Positions 36,244 through 44,070 of a stretch of 64,000 nucleotides of DNA are shown here, piece after piece. The stretch's first letter is position 1; each line of letters begins with the position of its first letter. The notes under the pieces are model-generated. The model was given only the letters and a program-made list of their open reading frames with translations. It had not been told where the DNA came from and ran no database searches. This stretch comes from Mycolicibacterium austroafricanum (lineage in GTDB: Bacteria; Actinomycetota; Actinomycetes; Mycobacteriales; Mycobacteriaceae). Location of the stretch: positions 334,376 through 398,375 of the forward strand of contig NZ_HG964451.1 of assembly GCF_000612725.1 (NCBI RefSeq), read 5' to 3'. A program made the position numbers and the translations under genes.

Positions 36244-37413
36244 TCAGCCCGCTTCTCCCGGTACGGGCAGCAGGATGATCGGCGTCGTCGTCGTGGGCAG
36301 CGCAGGAACCGTCGGTGACGGCACCGTCTCCTCGTCGACCGTGGGCGCCGGAGTCGGCGTGGGCGACGGAGATGGAGTCGGCGTCGGCGGCGCGGCAACC
36401 GAGCTGGACGTGGACAGCGGCGCACTCGTCGTGGTCGCCGACTGAACCACCGTCGTCGACGTGGCCGACGGCGCACGGGTCGCCGTCGTCGACGTGGGTG
36501 TGGTCGTGGCCGGCGCGGACGACGACGGCGGCGCGGCACCGACCGAAGTCGTGGTCGGCGCGGTCGACGGCGTTGGTGACGGCGAGCTTGTGGGAGCGCT
36601 CGTCGTCTCCGACGACGGTGCAGGGCTCGTCGTCTCCGACGACGGTGCAGGGCTCGTGGTCTCCGACGGGGACGTGGGACTCGTCGTCTCCGACGGGGAC
36701 GTGGGACTCGTCGTCTCCGACGACGGTGCAGTACTCGTCGTCTCCGACGACGTACCCGGGTCGAGGACGGCCACCGGCACATCGGGGAACGTGGGCAGCG
36801 GAGACCCGGGCGGGACGGTCGCCACCGGATCCTGTGCCTCGACCTTGACCGTGAGCTCCTGCCACTGCGTGACGAGTTCCTGCTTGCGCTCGACGTCGGT
36901 CACGGTCGCGACGGTGGTGGTGACGGCCTCCAGCTTGGCCTGGGCACCGGCCCAGTCGCCCTGCTCGATGAGCTGCTGCACCTGCTGCATCTCCGTCTGG
37001 GCGGCCAGGATCACCGCGTCGTCGCGGGTCTGTGCCTGCTCACCGAACAGCATCGTGCGCAGCCCGTAGAGCGCGTCACCCGGGCCGGACCCGGCGACCA
37101 CCGCACCGACACCGCCGATGGCGAGCACCGCTGCGGCCGCCGAGCCGATCACCGCCAGCGACAACCGCCTGCGGGGCGGCTTCGTCACCCGGCCCAGCGC
37201 GATCGCCGCATCTTCCGCGGTCATCACGTGCCCCATCGGGGTCTCACGAACGTCGTCGCGCCAGCCGGCCAGCAGCTGCGCCAGCTCAGCCTCGCCGCGG
37301 TCGGTCGCGTACACGGGTTGCTGCGAGGCCAACGCATCGAGGAACTGGTCGGTGCGGTTGATCTCGTTGAGCGACGGGTCTCCGCCAGAATTCCAGCGTC
37401 CGTGGTCAGGCAT
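36244..37413 (-). CDS. rsdA: Anti-sigma-D factor RsdA, single-pass membrane protein
   Basis: A 389-residue anti-sigma factor. The cytoplasmic N-terminal part (1-85) has NEINRTDQFLDALAS and ELAQLLAGWRDDVRETPM, the sigma-binding region. A single TM follows (LSLAVIGSAAAAVLAIGGVGAVVAG, about 85-110), then a helical stretch and a long Thr/Ser/Pro tail likely outside the membrane. It is longer than M. tuberculosis RsdA (about 300 aa) because of tandem 9-residue SETTSP-type repeats. ATG 37413 overlaps the end of sigD by 8 nt; GTG 37419 is an alternative start. Confidence 0.85.
   Translation of the reverse strand: MPDHGRWNSGGDPSLNEINRTDQFLDALASQQPVYATDRGEAELAQLLAGWRDDVRETPMGHVMTAEDAAIALGRVTKPPRRRLSLAVIGSAAAAVLAIGGVGAVVAGSGPGDALYGLRTMLFGEQAQTRDDAVILAAQTEMQQVQQLIEQGDWAGAQAKLEAVTTTVATVTDVERKQELVTQWQELTVKVEAQDPVATVPPGSPLPTFPDVPVAVLDPGTSSETTSTAPSSETTSPTSPSETTSPTSPSETTSPAPSSETTSPAPSSETTSAPTSSPSPTPSTAPTTTSVGAAPPSSSAPATTTPTSTTATRAPSATSTTVVQSATTTSAPLSTSSSVAAPPTPTPSPSPTPTPAPTVDEETVPSPTVPALPTTTTPIILLPVPGEAG
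36599..36760 (-). repeat. 27-bp coding tandem repeats in rsdA
   Basis: Six consecutive 27-bp units starting at 36599, 36626, 36653, 36680, 36707 and 36734, the last partly diverged. Each encodes nine residues of the form SETTSP(A/T)(P/S)S. Two unit types alternate, showing recent duplication. A likely length-variable spot. Confidence 0.9.
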
Positions 37414-37984
37414 GATCACGCCCCGCCGCCATGATCTCGGTCTTCAATCGGGTCAGCGCGCGGTGCTGGGCCACCCGCACCGCCCCCGCCGTGCTTCCGA
37501 CGGCGTCCGCGGTTTCCTCCGCGCTCATACCGACCACGACACGCAGGATCAGGATCTCGCGCTGCTTCTCGGGAAGGATCTGCAGCAGCTCGGCCATCCG
37601 CGCCGATGATTCGGAGTCGATCGCGAGCTGCTCCGGACCGGCCTCGCCGGAAAAGCGCTCGGGGACGACATCCATCGGATCCGCTTTGTTTCGCCCGGCG
37701 GCACGATGCGCGTCAGCAACCTTGTGCGCTGCGATCCCGTACACGAAGGCCAGGAACGGTCGTCCCTGATCCTTGTAACGCGGCAGCGCCGTGATGGCGG
37801 CCAAGCACACCTCCTGAGCTACGTCATCAGCTGAAAGACCACTGCGTTCCGCGGTCCCCACCCGCGCCCGGCAATACCGGACAACGAGGGGGCGGATGGT
37901 CTCCAGCACCTCCCGGAGTGCGTCCCGATCACCGGCGACAGCTTCAGCAACGACAGCATCGAGACGTTCTCCCGAAATTGTCAT
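37406..37984 (-). CDS. sigD: RNA polymerase sigma factor SigD (ECF)
   Basis: A 192-residue ECF sigma factor. Region 2 is VRYCRARVGTAERSGLSADDVAQEVCLAAITALPRY, with FLAFVYGIAAHKVADAHR in 2.4; region 4 is LPEKQREILILRVVVGMSAEETADAVGSTAGAVRVAQHRALTRLK. The start MTISGERLDAV (ATG 37984) has only a distant GGAG; GTG 38020 would add 12 residues that resemble those of M. tuberculosis SigD, so the longer form is possible. RsdA overlaps its end. SigD in M. tuberculosis is tied to starvation and stationary phase. Confidence 0.9.
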   Translation of the reverse strand: MTISGERLDAVVAEAVAGDRDALREVLETIRPLVVRYCRARVGTAERSGLSADDVAQEVCLAAITALPRYKDQGRPFLAFVYGIAAHKVADAHRAAGRNKADPMDVVPERFSGEAGPEQLAIDSESSARMAELLQILPEKQREILILRVVVGMSAEETADAVGSTAGAVRVAQHRALTRLKTEIMAAGRDHA

Positions 37985-38106
37985 CGTGCGCAGGGTCTCC
38001 AGCGTTACTCGGGGACACACTTCCCCGGAGGGGAGGTGGCCGTCTCAGTCGGTAGAAGTCGGTGTGGCTCAGCTAAACAATAACGATCCAGATGGGCACA
38101 ACCCGG

Positions 38107-38907
38107 TTAGCGCCGACGCCACACGCCGCCCCATCTGATCACCGCCTCGGCGGCAGCGTCCCGGATGCCCCTGATCTGAGCCGGCGAACGGTCGTCGGCA
38201 CCGATGTCTGCCAGCAGAGACGCCACCGCCCACTGCAGCGGAACGAGCCCCAGCCGCTGCGCCGCGTCGAGCGCGTTCCCGGCCACCCGCCGAGACGCGT
38301 CGAGGTCGCCACGGCTGCACAGGGCCGCCGCGAGGATCACCTGTGACTTGACGGTGTGCCGCGCCGATCCGACGCTTTCGGCGAGATGCGCCCCGCGCTC
38401 GGCGTGGCCGACCGCCCGGCCGCCCTCGCCCCGGAACATCGCCAACTCGGCCGACACCCAGGCAAACCGCACGGGCAGCCGCGGGCAGTCCGTGTCGGCG
38501 AGCGCATCGGCTGCGCGTTCCAGGGCCCGCGCCGACGCGGCGAAGCGCCCCACGCCCAGTGCGTCGGCGGCCAACCCGATGAGGGCGTCGGCACCGGCCT
38601 CGCCGGTGGCCGCCAACGCCGCCGCGCGGCCGTCCCACGTCCGGGCACGGTCATGCCAGCCGAGCTGACGGAGGAACGACGCCCTGGTGCTCAGTGCCAG
38701 CGACGCCAGGGCGTCGGTGACGGTAAGACGCCTCAGCCGATCGAGGTCGGCGAGCGCGCTCGCGTAGCGGCCCTGTCCGCCCGCGGCGACCGCGCGCAGC
38801 CACCACTGGAGGGGCTCGGTGGCGGGCGGAAGCGGCCACGCCCCGGGGTCGGCGCCGAATGCCGCGTCGTGAAGCGCGTTTGCGGTAGCCGCGGCAGCTG
38901 TGCTCAT
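38107..38907 (-). CDS. Conserved mycobacterial TPR-like protein (Rv3415c type)
   Basis: A 266-residue Ala-rich helical protein. Repeating helix pairs (for example GRYASALADLDRLRRLTV; GRFAASARALERAADAL; GDLDASRRVAGNALDAAQRL) resemble degenerate TPR repeats. No signal or TM. It lies upstream of sigD on the same strand, as Rv3415c does in M. tuberculosis, but with a 122-nt gap holding a CACTTCCCC/GGGGAGGTG stem (38018-38038). It could be a partner in SigD regulation, but this is only inferred from position. Confidence 0.8.
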   Translation of the reverse strand: MSTAAAATANALHDAAFGADPGAWPLPPATEPLQWWLRAVAAGGQGRYASALADLDRLRRLTVTDALASLALSTRASFLRQLGWHDRARTWDGRAAALAATGEAGADALIGLAADALGVGRFAASARALERAADALADTDCPRLPVRFAWVSAELAMFRGEGGRAVGHAERGAHLAESVGSARHTVKSQVILAAALCSRGDLDASRRVAGNALDAAQRLGLVPLQWAVASLLADIGADDRSPAQIRGIRDAAAEAVIRWGGVWRRR

Positions 38908-39300
38908 CGGACCGCGACGGTATCAACCCGGAAGTGATTTGAAAATGACGTTAGTTAACAGTTCATGGATGACGCGTTACAGCAATGTCAACCGGCCACC
39001 GGACAAAGGTTGTCAAATGTCTGGTTCGCCGCGCAGCGACTAGCGGAAATGGCCAGCACTCGCCGATGTTGGCCCGCCCGTTTACCATTGGCCGCGCCGA
39101 CTAAGCAACGCTTCGATGAACGTGATGTAAATTCTCGGCCTGCGAATATGCGGTTCCGCACACCGCGAGACTATTGACGTGAATTCGGAAGCCCTTCTAC
39201 GTTGTGTGCACGAGTGGTCATCGGCGACTGTGCTCGGATTAGTTCCAACGACCCGCGCATCCGCGTGACGCGAAATGGGTCCGTAGGGAGGGGTTTTCCA
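38908..39300 (+). promoter_or_regulatory. Long AT-richer upstream region of whiB3
   Basis: This 393-nt stretch between the TPR-like gene and whiB3 is less GC-rich than its surroundings (GACGTTAGTTAACAGTTC near 38947) and has no convincing gene; an open frame at 38965-39177 has poor codon use. In M. tuberculosis whiB3 has a long regulated leader, so promoters and a 5' UTR are the likely content. The ribosome site GGGAGGGG lies 8 nt before the TTG start. Confidence 0.55.
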
Positions 39301-39591
39301 TTGCCACAGCCGCAGCAGCTTCCCGGTCCGAACGCTGACATCTGGGATTGGCAGATTCAGGGTGTTTGCCGAGGCGTCGATTCATCGATGTTCTTCCATC
39401 CCGACGGCGAGCGCGGCCGCGCCCGCGCTCAGCGCGAAATGCGCGCCAAGGAGATGTGCCGTCGTTGTCCCGTCATCACACAATGCCGCTCGCACGCGCT
39501 CGCCGTCGGCGAGCCCTACGGCATCTGGGGCGGCCTGAGTGAATCCGAGCGCGAGCTGTTGCTCAAGCGCGGAATCCGCCGCAGCGCCTAG
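39301..39591 (+). CDS. whiB3: WhiB3 redox-responsive Fe-S transcription factor
   Basis: A 96-residue WhiB protein. Four cluster-binding cysteines are at C23, C53, C56 and C62 (CRRCPVITQC), the same numbering as M. tuberculosis WhiB3; the turn motif is GIWGG, and the C-terminus is basic (LLLKRGIRRSA). The TTG start gives MPQPQQLPGPNADIW, matching the family, and is supported by GGGAGGGG at 8 nt. A longer frame starting at 39202 is not. It controls redox balance and lipid synthesis and interacts with the primary sigma factor. Confidence 0.95.
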   Translation: MPQPQQLPGPNADIWDWQIQGVCRGVDSSMFFHPDGERGRARAQREMRAKEMCRRCPVITQCRSHALAVGEPYGIWGGLSESERELLLKRGIRRSA

Positions 39592-39600
39592 AACTCGATC

Positions 39601-39643
39601 GAAGTTGCCCACCCCGGGAAGTCGCCACCGGGGTGGGCACTTC
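39601..39643 (+). terminator. whiB3 terminator hairpin
   Basis: 39601-39617 (GAAGTTGCCCACCCCGG) pairs with 39628-39643 (CCGGGGTGGGCACTTC) with one bulged base and a 10-nt loop. It starts 9 nt after the whiB3 stop. A short T-containing tail (AGCTTTG) follows. Confidence 0.85.
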
Positions 39644-39807
39644 AGCTTTGCAGGTCCGCCGCGGGAATGGGGCCGATTCGCCGCCCAACGACAACGTCGG
39701 TGTTAGCCTGAAGCCTCCGACCTGTTCATCGCTTCAGGGACGACGCCAATGGATCTGCGAGGCCGCCTGATTCACCGCCATCGCGCGCTGCCGGGCGGAT
39801 TCCCCAC

Positions 39808-40647
39808 GTGAGCACCGCGGCCGAGCGCGCAGCTCAGCTCGAACTGGTGGCGCGGCTGAAGTCCGCCTTCCCGGAACTGCCCGACGCCCCGACGCCCGAC
39901 CTTCTCGACCACGCCCGAATCACCGCATACCTCAAACCCGTTCACGACGTCGGCGGCGAACCGGACGCGCCGATGAAATACGAGAACAAGCAGTACGAGC
40001 AGTGGGAAGAACTGACCTACGTCATCTGCGAAGTGCTCGCGTGGCGGGGAATCTGGCTGTCCGAGGAACGGCGCCGGATCGGCAATGTCGACGTCGGGCG
40101 CGCCGAGTATCTCGGGCTGCCGTACTACGGCCGGTGGCTGCTGGCCGTGGCCCGGGTCCTGGTGGAGAAGCACCACATCGCGCTGGGCGAGCTGAGCGAG
40201 CGCATGGCCGAGGTCCAGGCACGCTACGCCGACGGCCTCAACGGCAGAAAGCTTGAGGCCCAACCGAAGTCGGCTGGAGACGGGTCCGACGTGAAGCGCA
40301 ACGCACACCACAAGCGGGCCGTCGGCAAGGGTGATCCACAGATCTATGCCGGGCAGGCCGGGGAGGCGAAGTTCAAGGTCGGCGACCGGGTGCTGGTGCG
40401 CGACCTGCCCGTGCTGTTCTACACCCGCACCCCGGAGTACGTGCGCGGCGCCACCGGCGAGATCGACGTGGTCGCATACGAGAGCCCCGCCGCCGAGGAC
40501 GAGACATGGGATCGTCCCGACGCGAAACCGGAGTGGTTCTACATCGTCAAGTTCGCGATGTCCGACCTGTGGCACGGATACACCGGCACCTCGACCGACA
40601 CCCTGCGGACCGAGATTCCCGAACGCTGGCTCGCAGCCGCGACTTGA
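39808..40647 (+). CDS. Nitrile hydratase beta / thiocyanate hydrolase-like subunit
   Basis: A 279-residue protein. The N-terminal helical part has QWEELTYVICEVLAWRGIW and GLPYYGRWLLAVARVLVEK, as in the beta subunit of nitrile hydratase. The C-terminal SH3-like barrel is FKVGDRVLVRDLPVLFYTRTPEYVRGATGEID, the typical beta-subunit barrel start. It should pair with the metal-bearing subunit encoded next, which has a cobalt-type cysteine cluster. In thiocyanate hydrolase this chain is split into two subunits. ATG or GTG 39808 is the first start; no strong ribosome site is seen. Confidence 0.8.
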   Translation: MSTAAERAAQLELVARLKSAFPELPDAPTPDLLDHARITAYLKPVHDVGGEPDAPMKYENKQYEQWEELTYVICEVLAWRGIWLSEERRRIGNVDVGRAEYLGLPYYGRWLLAVARVLVEKHHIALGELSERMAEVQARYADGLNGRKLEAQPKSAGDGSDVKRNAHHKRAVGKGDPQIYAGQAGEAKFKVGDRVLVRDLPVLFYTRTPEYVRGATGEIDVVAYESPAAEDETWDRPDAKPEWFYIVKFAMSDLWHGYTGTSTDTLRTEIPERWLAAAT

Positions 40648-40676
40648 ATCATCCTTGGGGGGAGAGGAATTCACGC

Positions 40677-41375
40677 ATGACCCACGACCACGACCACGAC
40701 CACGACCGGACGGTCAAGCCCATGGTGGACGAGGTCACCGACTTCGAGGTGCTGGAAATCGCCCTGCGCGAACTGTGCATCGAGAAGGGCATCTTCACCG
40801 CCGAGGACCATCGCCGCTTCACCGAGTTCTCCGAACAGATCGGCCCCACTCCCGCCGCGAACCTGGTGGCGCGAGCGTGGCTGGATCCCGACTTCAAGCA
40901 GCTGGCGCTCACCGAGCCGATGACCGCCAGCAAGGAGGTCGGGGTCGATTGGTTGGAGCCCACCGGCTTCGGCACGCCGAGCGACTTCACCGCCTTCGAG
41001 ATCCTGGAGGACACCGCGACGTTGCACCACGTGATCGTCTGCGCGTTGTGCTCCTGTTATCCACGGCCGATCCTCGGCAACTCACCGGAGTGGTACCGAA
41101 CGCCCAATTACCGTCGCCGCCTGGTGCGTTGGCCGCGGCAGGTCCTCGCCGAGTTCGGCCTCTACCTGCCCGACGACATCGAGGTCCGCGTGCAGGACTC
41201 CAACCAGAAGCACCGGTACATGGTGATGCCGCTGCGACCGGAGGGCACCGACGGCTGGACCGAGCAACAGCTGGCCGAGATCGTCACGCGTGACTGCCTG
41301 ATCGGCGTCGCCCTGCCCAAGCCCGGGGTGACGTCGAACGTCATCGTGGATACCCGGCCGGCTGTGCACCCATGA
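40677..41375 (+). CDS. Nitrile hydratase alpha / thiocyanate hydrolase gamma-like subunit
   Basis: A 232-residue catalytic subunit. The metal cluster is VCALCSCYP (C122, C125, S126, C127), in which the cysteines are expected to be oxidised to sulfinic/sulfenic acids around Co3+ or Fe3+. The following PRPILGNSPEWYRTPNYRRRL and later DCLIGVALPKPGVTSN resemble the gamma subunit of thiocyanate hydrolase more than the PWPVLG of nitrile hydratases (from memory). A His/Asp tract THDHDHDHD begins the protein and may help metal loading. ATG 40677 is preceded by GGGGAGAGGA. Likely reaction: hydration of thiocyanate to carbonyl sulfide and ammonia, or of a nitrile to amide. Confidence 0.85.
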   Translation: MTHDHDHDHDRTVKPMVDEVTDFEVLEIALRELCIEKGIFTAEDHRRFTEFSEQIGPTPAANLVARAWLDPDFKQLALTEPMTASKEVGVDWLEPTGFGTPSDFTAFEILEDTATLHHVIVCALCSCYPRPILGNSPEWYRTPNYRRRLVRWPRQVLAEFGLYLPDDIEVRVQDSNQKHRYMVMPLRPEGTDGWTEQQLAEIVTRDCLIGVALPKPGVTSNVIVDTRPAVHP

Positions 41376-41713
41376 CCGACAGAGTGCCTGCGCTGGACCA
41401 GATCATCGAGCGCAATCAGGTGTGGCCCCGGATGGCCGCGAAGTACGGCGTCGAGAACCCGGTGCCGCCGTGGAAGACCAGCCTGGACGGGCTGTGTGAC
41501 GCGCTGGACCGTGCCGCGTGCGCCGAGAAGGTGCCGACATTCGCGGAGCGCCGGGACGAGGAAGACGCCCTGTCGGCGACGCTGTACGCCGAGCTGCCCT
41601 ATCCGGAGAACCAGTTGGTGTCGCTCGCCCACTCGCTGCTGGCCCGCGGGGTCATCGACGAGGCGACGCTGCGGGAGCGCATGGCGACGGTCAGGGCGCG
41701 CCTGGAGGCGTGA
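41372..41713 (+). CDS. Third subunit or activator of nitrile hydratase/thiocyanate hydrolase-like enzyme
   Basis: A 113-residue protein whose ATG overlaps the catalytic subunit stop (ATGA). It contains LPYPENQLVSLAHSLLARGVIDEATLRERMATVRARL, a helical segment like the N-terminal part of beta subunits and of nitrile hydratase activators. It could be a structural subunit (compare the split subunits of thiocyanate hydrolase) or a cobalt-insertion helper. Its 3' end overlaps the convergent lipoprotein gene by 23 nt. Confidence 0.72.
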   Translation: MTDRVPALDQIIERNQVWPRMAAKYGVENPVPPWKTSLDGLCDALDRAACAEKVPTFAERRDEEDALSATLYAELPYPENQLVSLAHSLLARGVIDEATLRERMATVRARLEA

Positions 41714-42650
41714 GCCGTTGCGGAGCGTCGGCGGTGTCGGCGGTGGCGTCGGTGGCGTCGGCGGCGTCGGCGGCGTCGGCGGTGTCGGTGGCGACCGGGA
41801 CCGCCGCGGGCGTCTTCCTGCGCTGCGCCAACCAGACGGTGCCGAAGATGACGGCGCCCAGAATCGCCACCGCCCCCAGCCATGGCAGCATCAGGCCGAA
41901 GAGCATCACCGCGCCACTGGCCACCTCGACCATCGCGTCCCAGCCTCGCTGGACCTGGCCGAGGAAGCCGTTGTACTGGTCCGGCGCGGGTCCACCGATG
42001 GTCTGGGCGTAGAAGCTCACGTTGACGGTGCTGTAGGCGATCTGGTCGCCCAGCGTCTCCCGTTGTGCCCGCAGGCTGTCCAGTTCGGCCTGTCGCTCCG
42101 ACAGCGCGTCCTCGGCCCGGATCAGAGCTTCGGGATCGCGGGCGTCGCGCATGATCGCCAGCAGTCGGTCCACCGAGGTCTGCAACGCCCGGATCCGGGC
42201 GTCGAGGTCGACCCGCTGGGCGGTGACGTCCTCGGCGGTGGTGGTGGCCGTCTCGACGGTGCCGAGCGCCTTGAGTTCGCGGACCACCTCGTCGAGCTTG
42301 GCCACGGGCACCCGCAGCACGATCGACGTCATTGCCCGGCCGGTACCCGAGCCGGCATCCTCGGACCGGCTGTCCACCCGGCCGTCGACACGTTCGGCGA
42401 TGACGGCGGCTTCGTCGGCGGCCTCCGACGGGTTGGACACCGTGATCGTCATCGACGCCGTCTTGACGACGTCACGCTTCTCCACCGGCGGCGGAGCCTG
42501 GGGCGGCCCGAACTCGGGCGCAGGCCCGGTGACGGCGTCCGTCGGGGCGCCGCCGCTTCCCGGCGCCCCGCTCGGCCGCTCGGCCGATCCGGCACAGCCG
42601 GTCAGGAATGCGAACGCCGCGACGGCGGCGACCAACGCTTTATGGCTCAT
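41691..42650 (-). CDS. DUF4349 lipoprotein
   Basis: A 319-residue protein with a lipoprotein signal (MSHKALVAAVAAFAFLTGC, lipobox LTGC), a Pro/Gly-rich linker, then the DUF4349 core: VVKTASMTITVSNPSEAADE, MTSIVLRVPVAKLDEVVRELKALG, and a coiled coil (RIRALQTSVDRLLAIMRDARDP, ALSERQAELDSLRAQRETLGDQI). A C-terminal TM (MLFGLMLPWLGAVAILGAVIFGTVWL) is followed by a low-complexity Ala/Thr/Asp tail. It is anchored both by lipid and by TM, with the coiled coil outside. Function unknown. Confidence 0.85.
   Translation of the reverse strand: MSHKALVAAVAAFAFLTGCAGSAERPSGAPGSGGAPTDAVTGPAPEFGPPQAPPPVEKRDVVKTASMTITVSNPSEAADEAAVIAERVDGRVDSRSEDAGSGTGRAMTSIVLRVPVAKLDEVVRELKALGTVETATTTAEDVTAQRVDLDARIRALQTSVDRLLAIMRDARDPEALIRAEDALSERQAELDSLRAQRETLGDQIAYSTVNVSFYAQTIGGPAPDQYNGFLGQVQRGWDAMVEVASGAVMLFGLMLPWLGAVAILGAVIFGTVWLAQRRKTPAAVPVATDTADAADAADATDATADTADAPQRLTPPGAP
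41724..41794. repeat. Simple GGCGTC-type repeat
   Basis: About 70 nt built of 6- to 9-bp units of (GGCG/GGTG)TCG, encoding the Ala/Thr/Asp tail of the DUF4349 protein on the minus strand (TADAADAADATDATADTADA). It is prone to length change. Confidence 0.85.
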
Positions 42651-42732
42651 GGGTGGAAACCTACTGAATGCCGTGAGCTTTGCGACGGGAATGGCGCCGG
42701 TCCGGGCCCGGCGGGTCGCCGACGGTCCAGGA

Positions 42733-43788
42733 CTAACCGCGCCGGGCCAGCTCTCGCAACACCAGATCCGTTGCACCCCAATCCATGCACTTGTCGGTCA
42801 CCGACTGGCCGTAGGTCAGCGGACGCGCCTCGGGAGCCTGCGCCCCGGCGACCAGGAAGCTCTCCAGCATGACTCCGCTGACCGGAAGACCGTCGCGCAC
42901 CAGCTGCGCCACCTCCGCGGCCACGCTCGCCTGCCGCACGTGGTCCTTACCGGAATTCGCGTGGCTGCAGTCGATCACCACCCGGCCGGGCAGTCCCGCG
43001 CTCTCGAGCTTGTCGGCCGCCGAGCGCACCGACTCGGCGTCCCAGTTCGGTCCGCCGGTACCTCCCCGCAGGATGACATGGCAGTCCCTGTTACCTTCGG
43101 TGCTCACCACGGCGCCGCGGCCCATGTCGTCCATGCCGAAGAACACATGTTGGGCGGCAGCGGATTTCGCGCCGTCGACGGCGACCTGAATGTTGCCGTC
43201 GGTACCGTTTTTGAAGCCGACCGGCATCGACAGGCCCGAAGCAAGTTGACGGTGCACCTGCGATTCGGTGGTGCGGGCGCCGATCGCACCCCACGCCACG
43301 GCGTCCGCGATGTACTGCGGGCTGGTCGGCTCGAGGAATTCACACCCCACCGGGAGCCCGATGTCGATGATGTCCAGCAGCAGTTGCCGGGCGATGCGCA
43401 GGCCCCGCGCGACGTCGAAGGTGCCGTCCATCCCCGGATCGTTGATCAGGCCCTTCCAACCGATCGTGGTGCGCGGCTTCTCGAAGTACACCCGCATCAC
43501 GATCTTGAGGCTGCCCTTGAGCTCGGCGGCGATCTTGACCAGCCGGCCGGCGTACTCCAGCGCGGCGGCAGGGTCATGCACCGAGCACGGCCCGACGACC
43601 ACCAGCAGACGGTCGTCCCGCCCCGCGAGGATGTCGGCGATCTCGTCGCGGTCGCGGGCCACCCGCTCAGCACGGCGGGCACCCAACGGGAACTCGGTCG
43701 ACACCGCGTGGGGGCTGGGAATCTCGCCGAAACTGCGGATCCGCCGGTCCGACGTCGCGGGCGGAGTGGCGGTCTGCGCCAGGGTCAT
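42733..43788 (-). CDS. Type I (AroG-like) DAHP synthase
   Basis: A 351-residue class I-alpha 3-deoxy-D-arabino-heptulosonate-7-phosphate synthase, first enzyme of the shikimate pathway. Motifs: VVVGPCSVHDP, MRVYFEKPRTTIGWKG, GCEFLEPTSPQYIAD, PVGFKNGTDGN and DCSHANSGKD. It has no fused chorismate mutase. Mycobacteria normally use a type II DAHP synthase (AroG, Rv2178c), so this is an additional enzyme, perhaps with different feedback control. ATG 43788 has AAAGGCACC upstream. The leader (about 43789-43975) holds several alternative hairpins. Confidence 0.92.
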   Translation of the reverse strand: MTLAQTATPPATSDRRIRSFGEIPSPHAVSTEFPLGARRAERVARDRDEIADILAGRDDRLLVVVGPCSVHDPAAALEYAGRLVKIAAELKGSLKIVMRVYFEKPRTTIGWKGLINDPGMDGTFDVARGLRIARQLLLDIIDIGLPVGCEFLEPTSPQYIADAVAWGAIGARTTESQVHRQLASGLSMPVGFKNGTDGNIQVAVDGAKSAAAQHVFFGMDDMGRGAVVSTEGNRDCHVILRGGTGGPNWDAESVRSAADKLESAGLPGRVVIDCSHANSGKDHVRQASVAAEVAQLVRDGLPVSGVMLESFLVAGAQAPEARPLTYGQSVTDKCMDWGATDLVLRELARRG

Positions 43789-43851
43789 CTCGAAGGTGCC
43801 TTTCCTGTGGTGGGCACCTGATGTAACGTCCGGCGCCCTTGAATGACGAAA

Positions 43852-43944
43852 GGCAGCGACCTGATGGTCACTGCCTGGGCTCCGGGTGGATGCGTTGCTT
43901 AGTGCTGCGCTTTATCGGCTCCGCCCGGAGCCTGAATAAAGCGC
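43852..43944 (-). promoter_or_regulatory. Structured leader of DAHP synthase gene
   Basis: Three stems: GCGCTTTAT/ATAAAGCGC enclosing GGCTCC-GCCC-GGAGCC (43907-43944); GGCAGCGACC-TGAT-GGTCACTGCC (43852-43875); and an alternative, mutually exclusive 9-bp pairing of 43878-43886 with 43924-43932. The region lies between a -10-like TATAGC (43982-43987, minus) and the start codon. No aromatic-rich leader peptide was found. Confidence 0.55.
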
Positions 43945-44070
43945 CAATAGCCGGCACACACACCGATGTTCACCCCGCCAGGCTATACCACCACCCGCGG
44001 GTGCCACAAAAGCCATGTACGGGGACTTTCGCCTCTGGGCCGGTGGCGGTGCAGCGGACAGCATCGAGGC

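Noticed and set aside
38965..39177. A 70-codon open frame upstream of whiB3
   Set aside because: No ribosome site or family features and an atypical, AT-richer composition; more likely leader or promoter DNA.
39202..39300. N-terminal extension of WhiB3
   Set aside because: TTG 39301 has a GGGAGGGG site at 8 nt and reproduces the family start and Cys numbering.
41691..41800. CRISPR-like short repeats
   Set aside because: Units are 6-9 bp with no spacers, and the stretch is coding; it is a simple sequence repeat.
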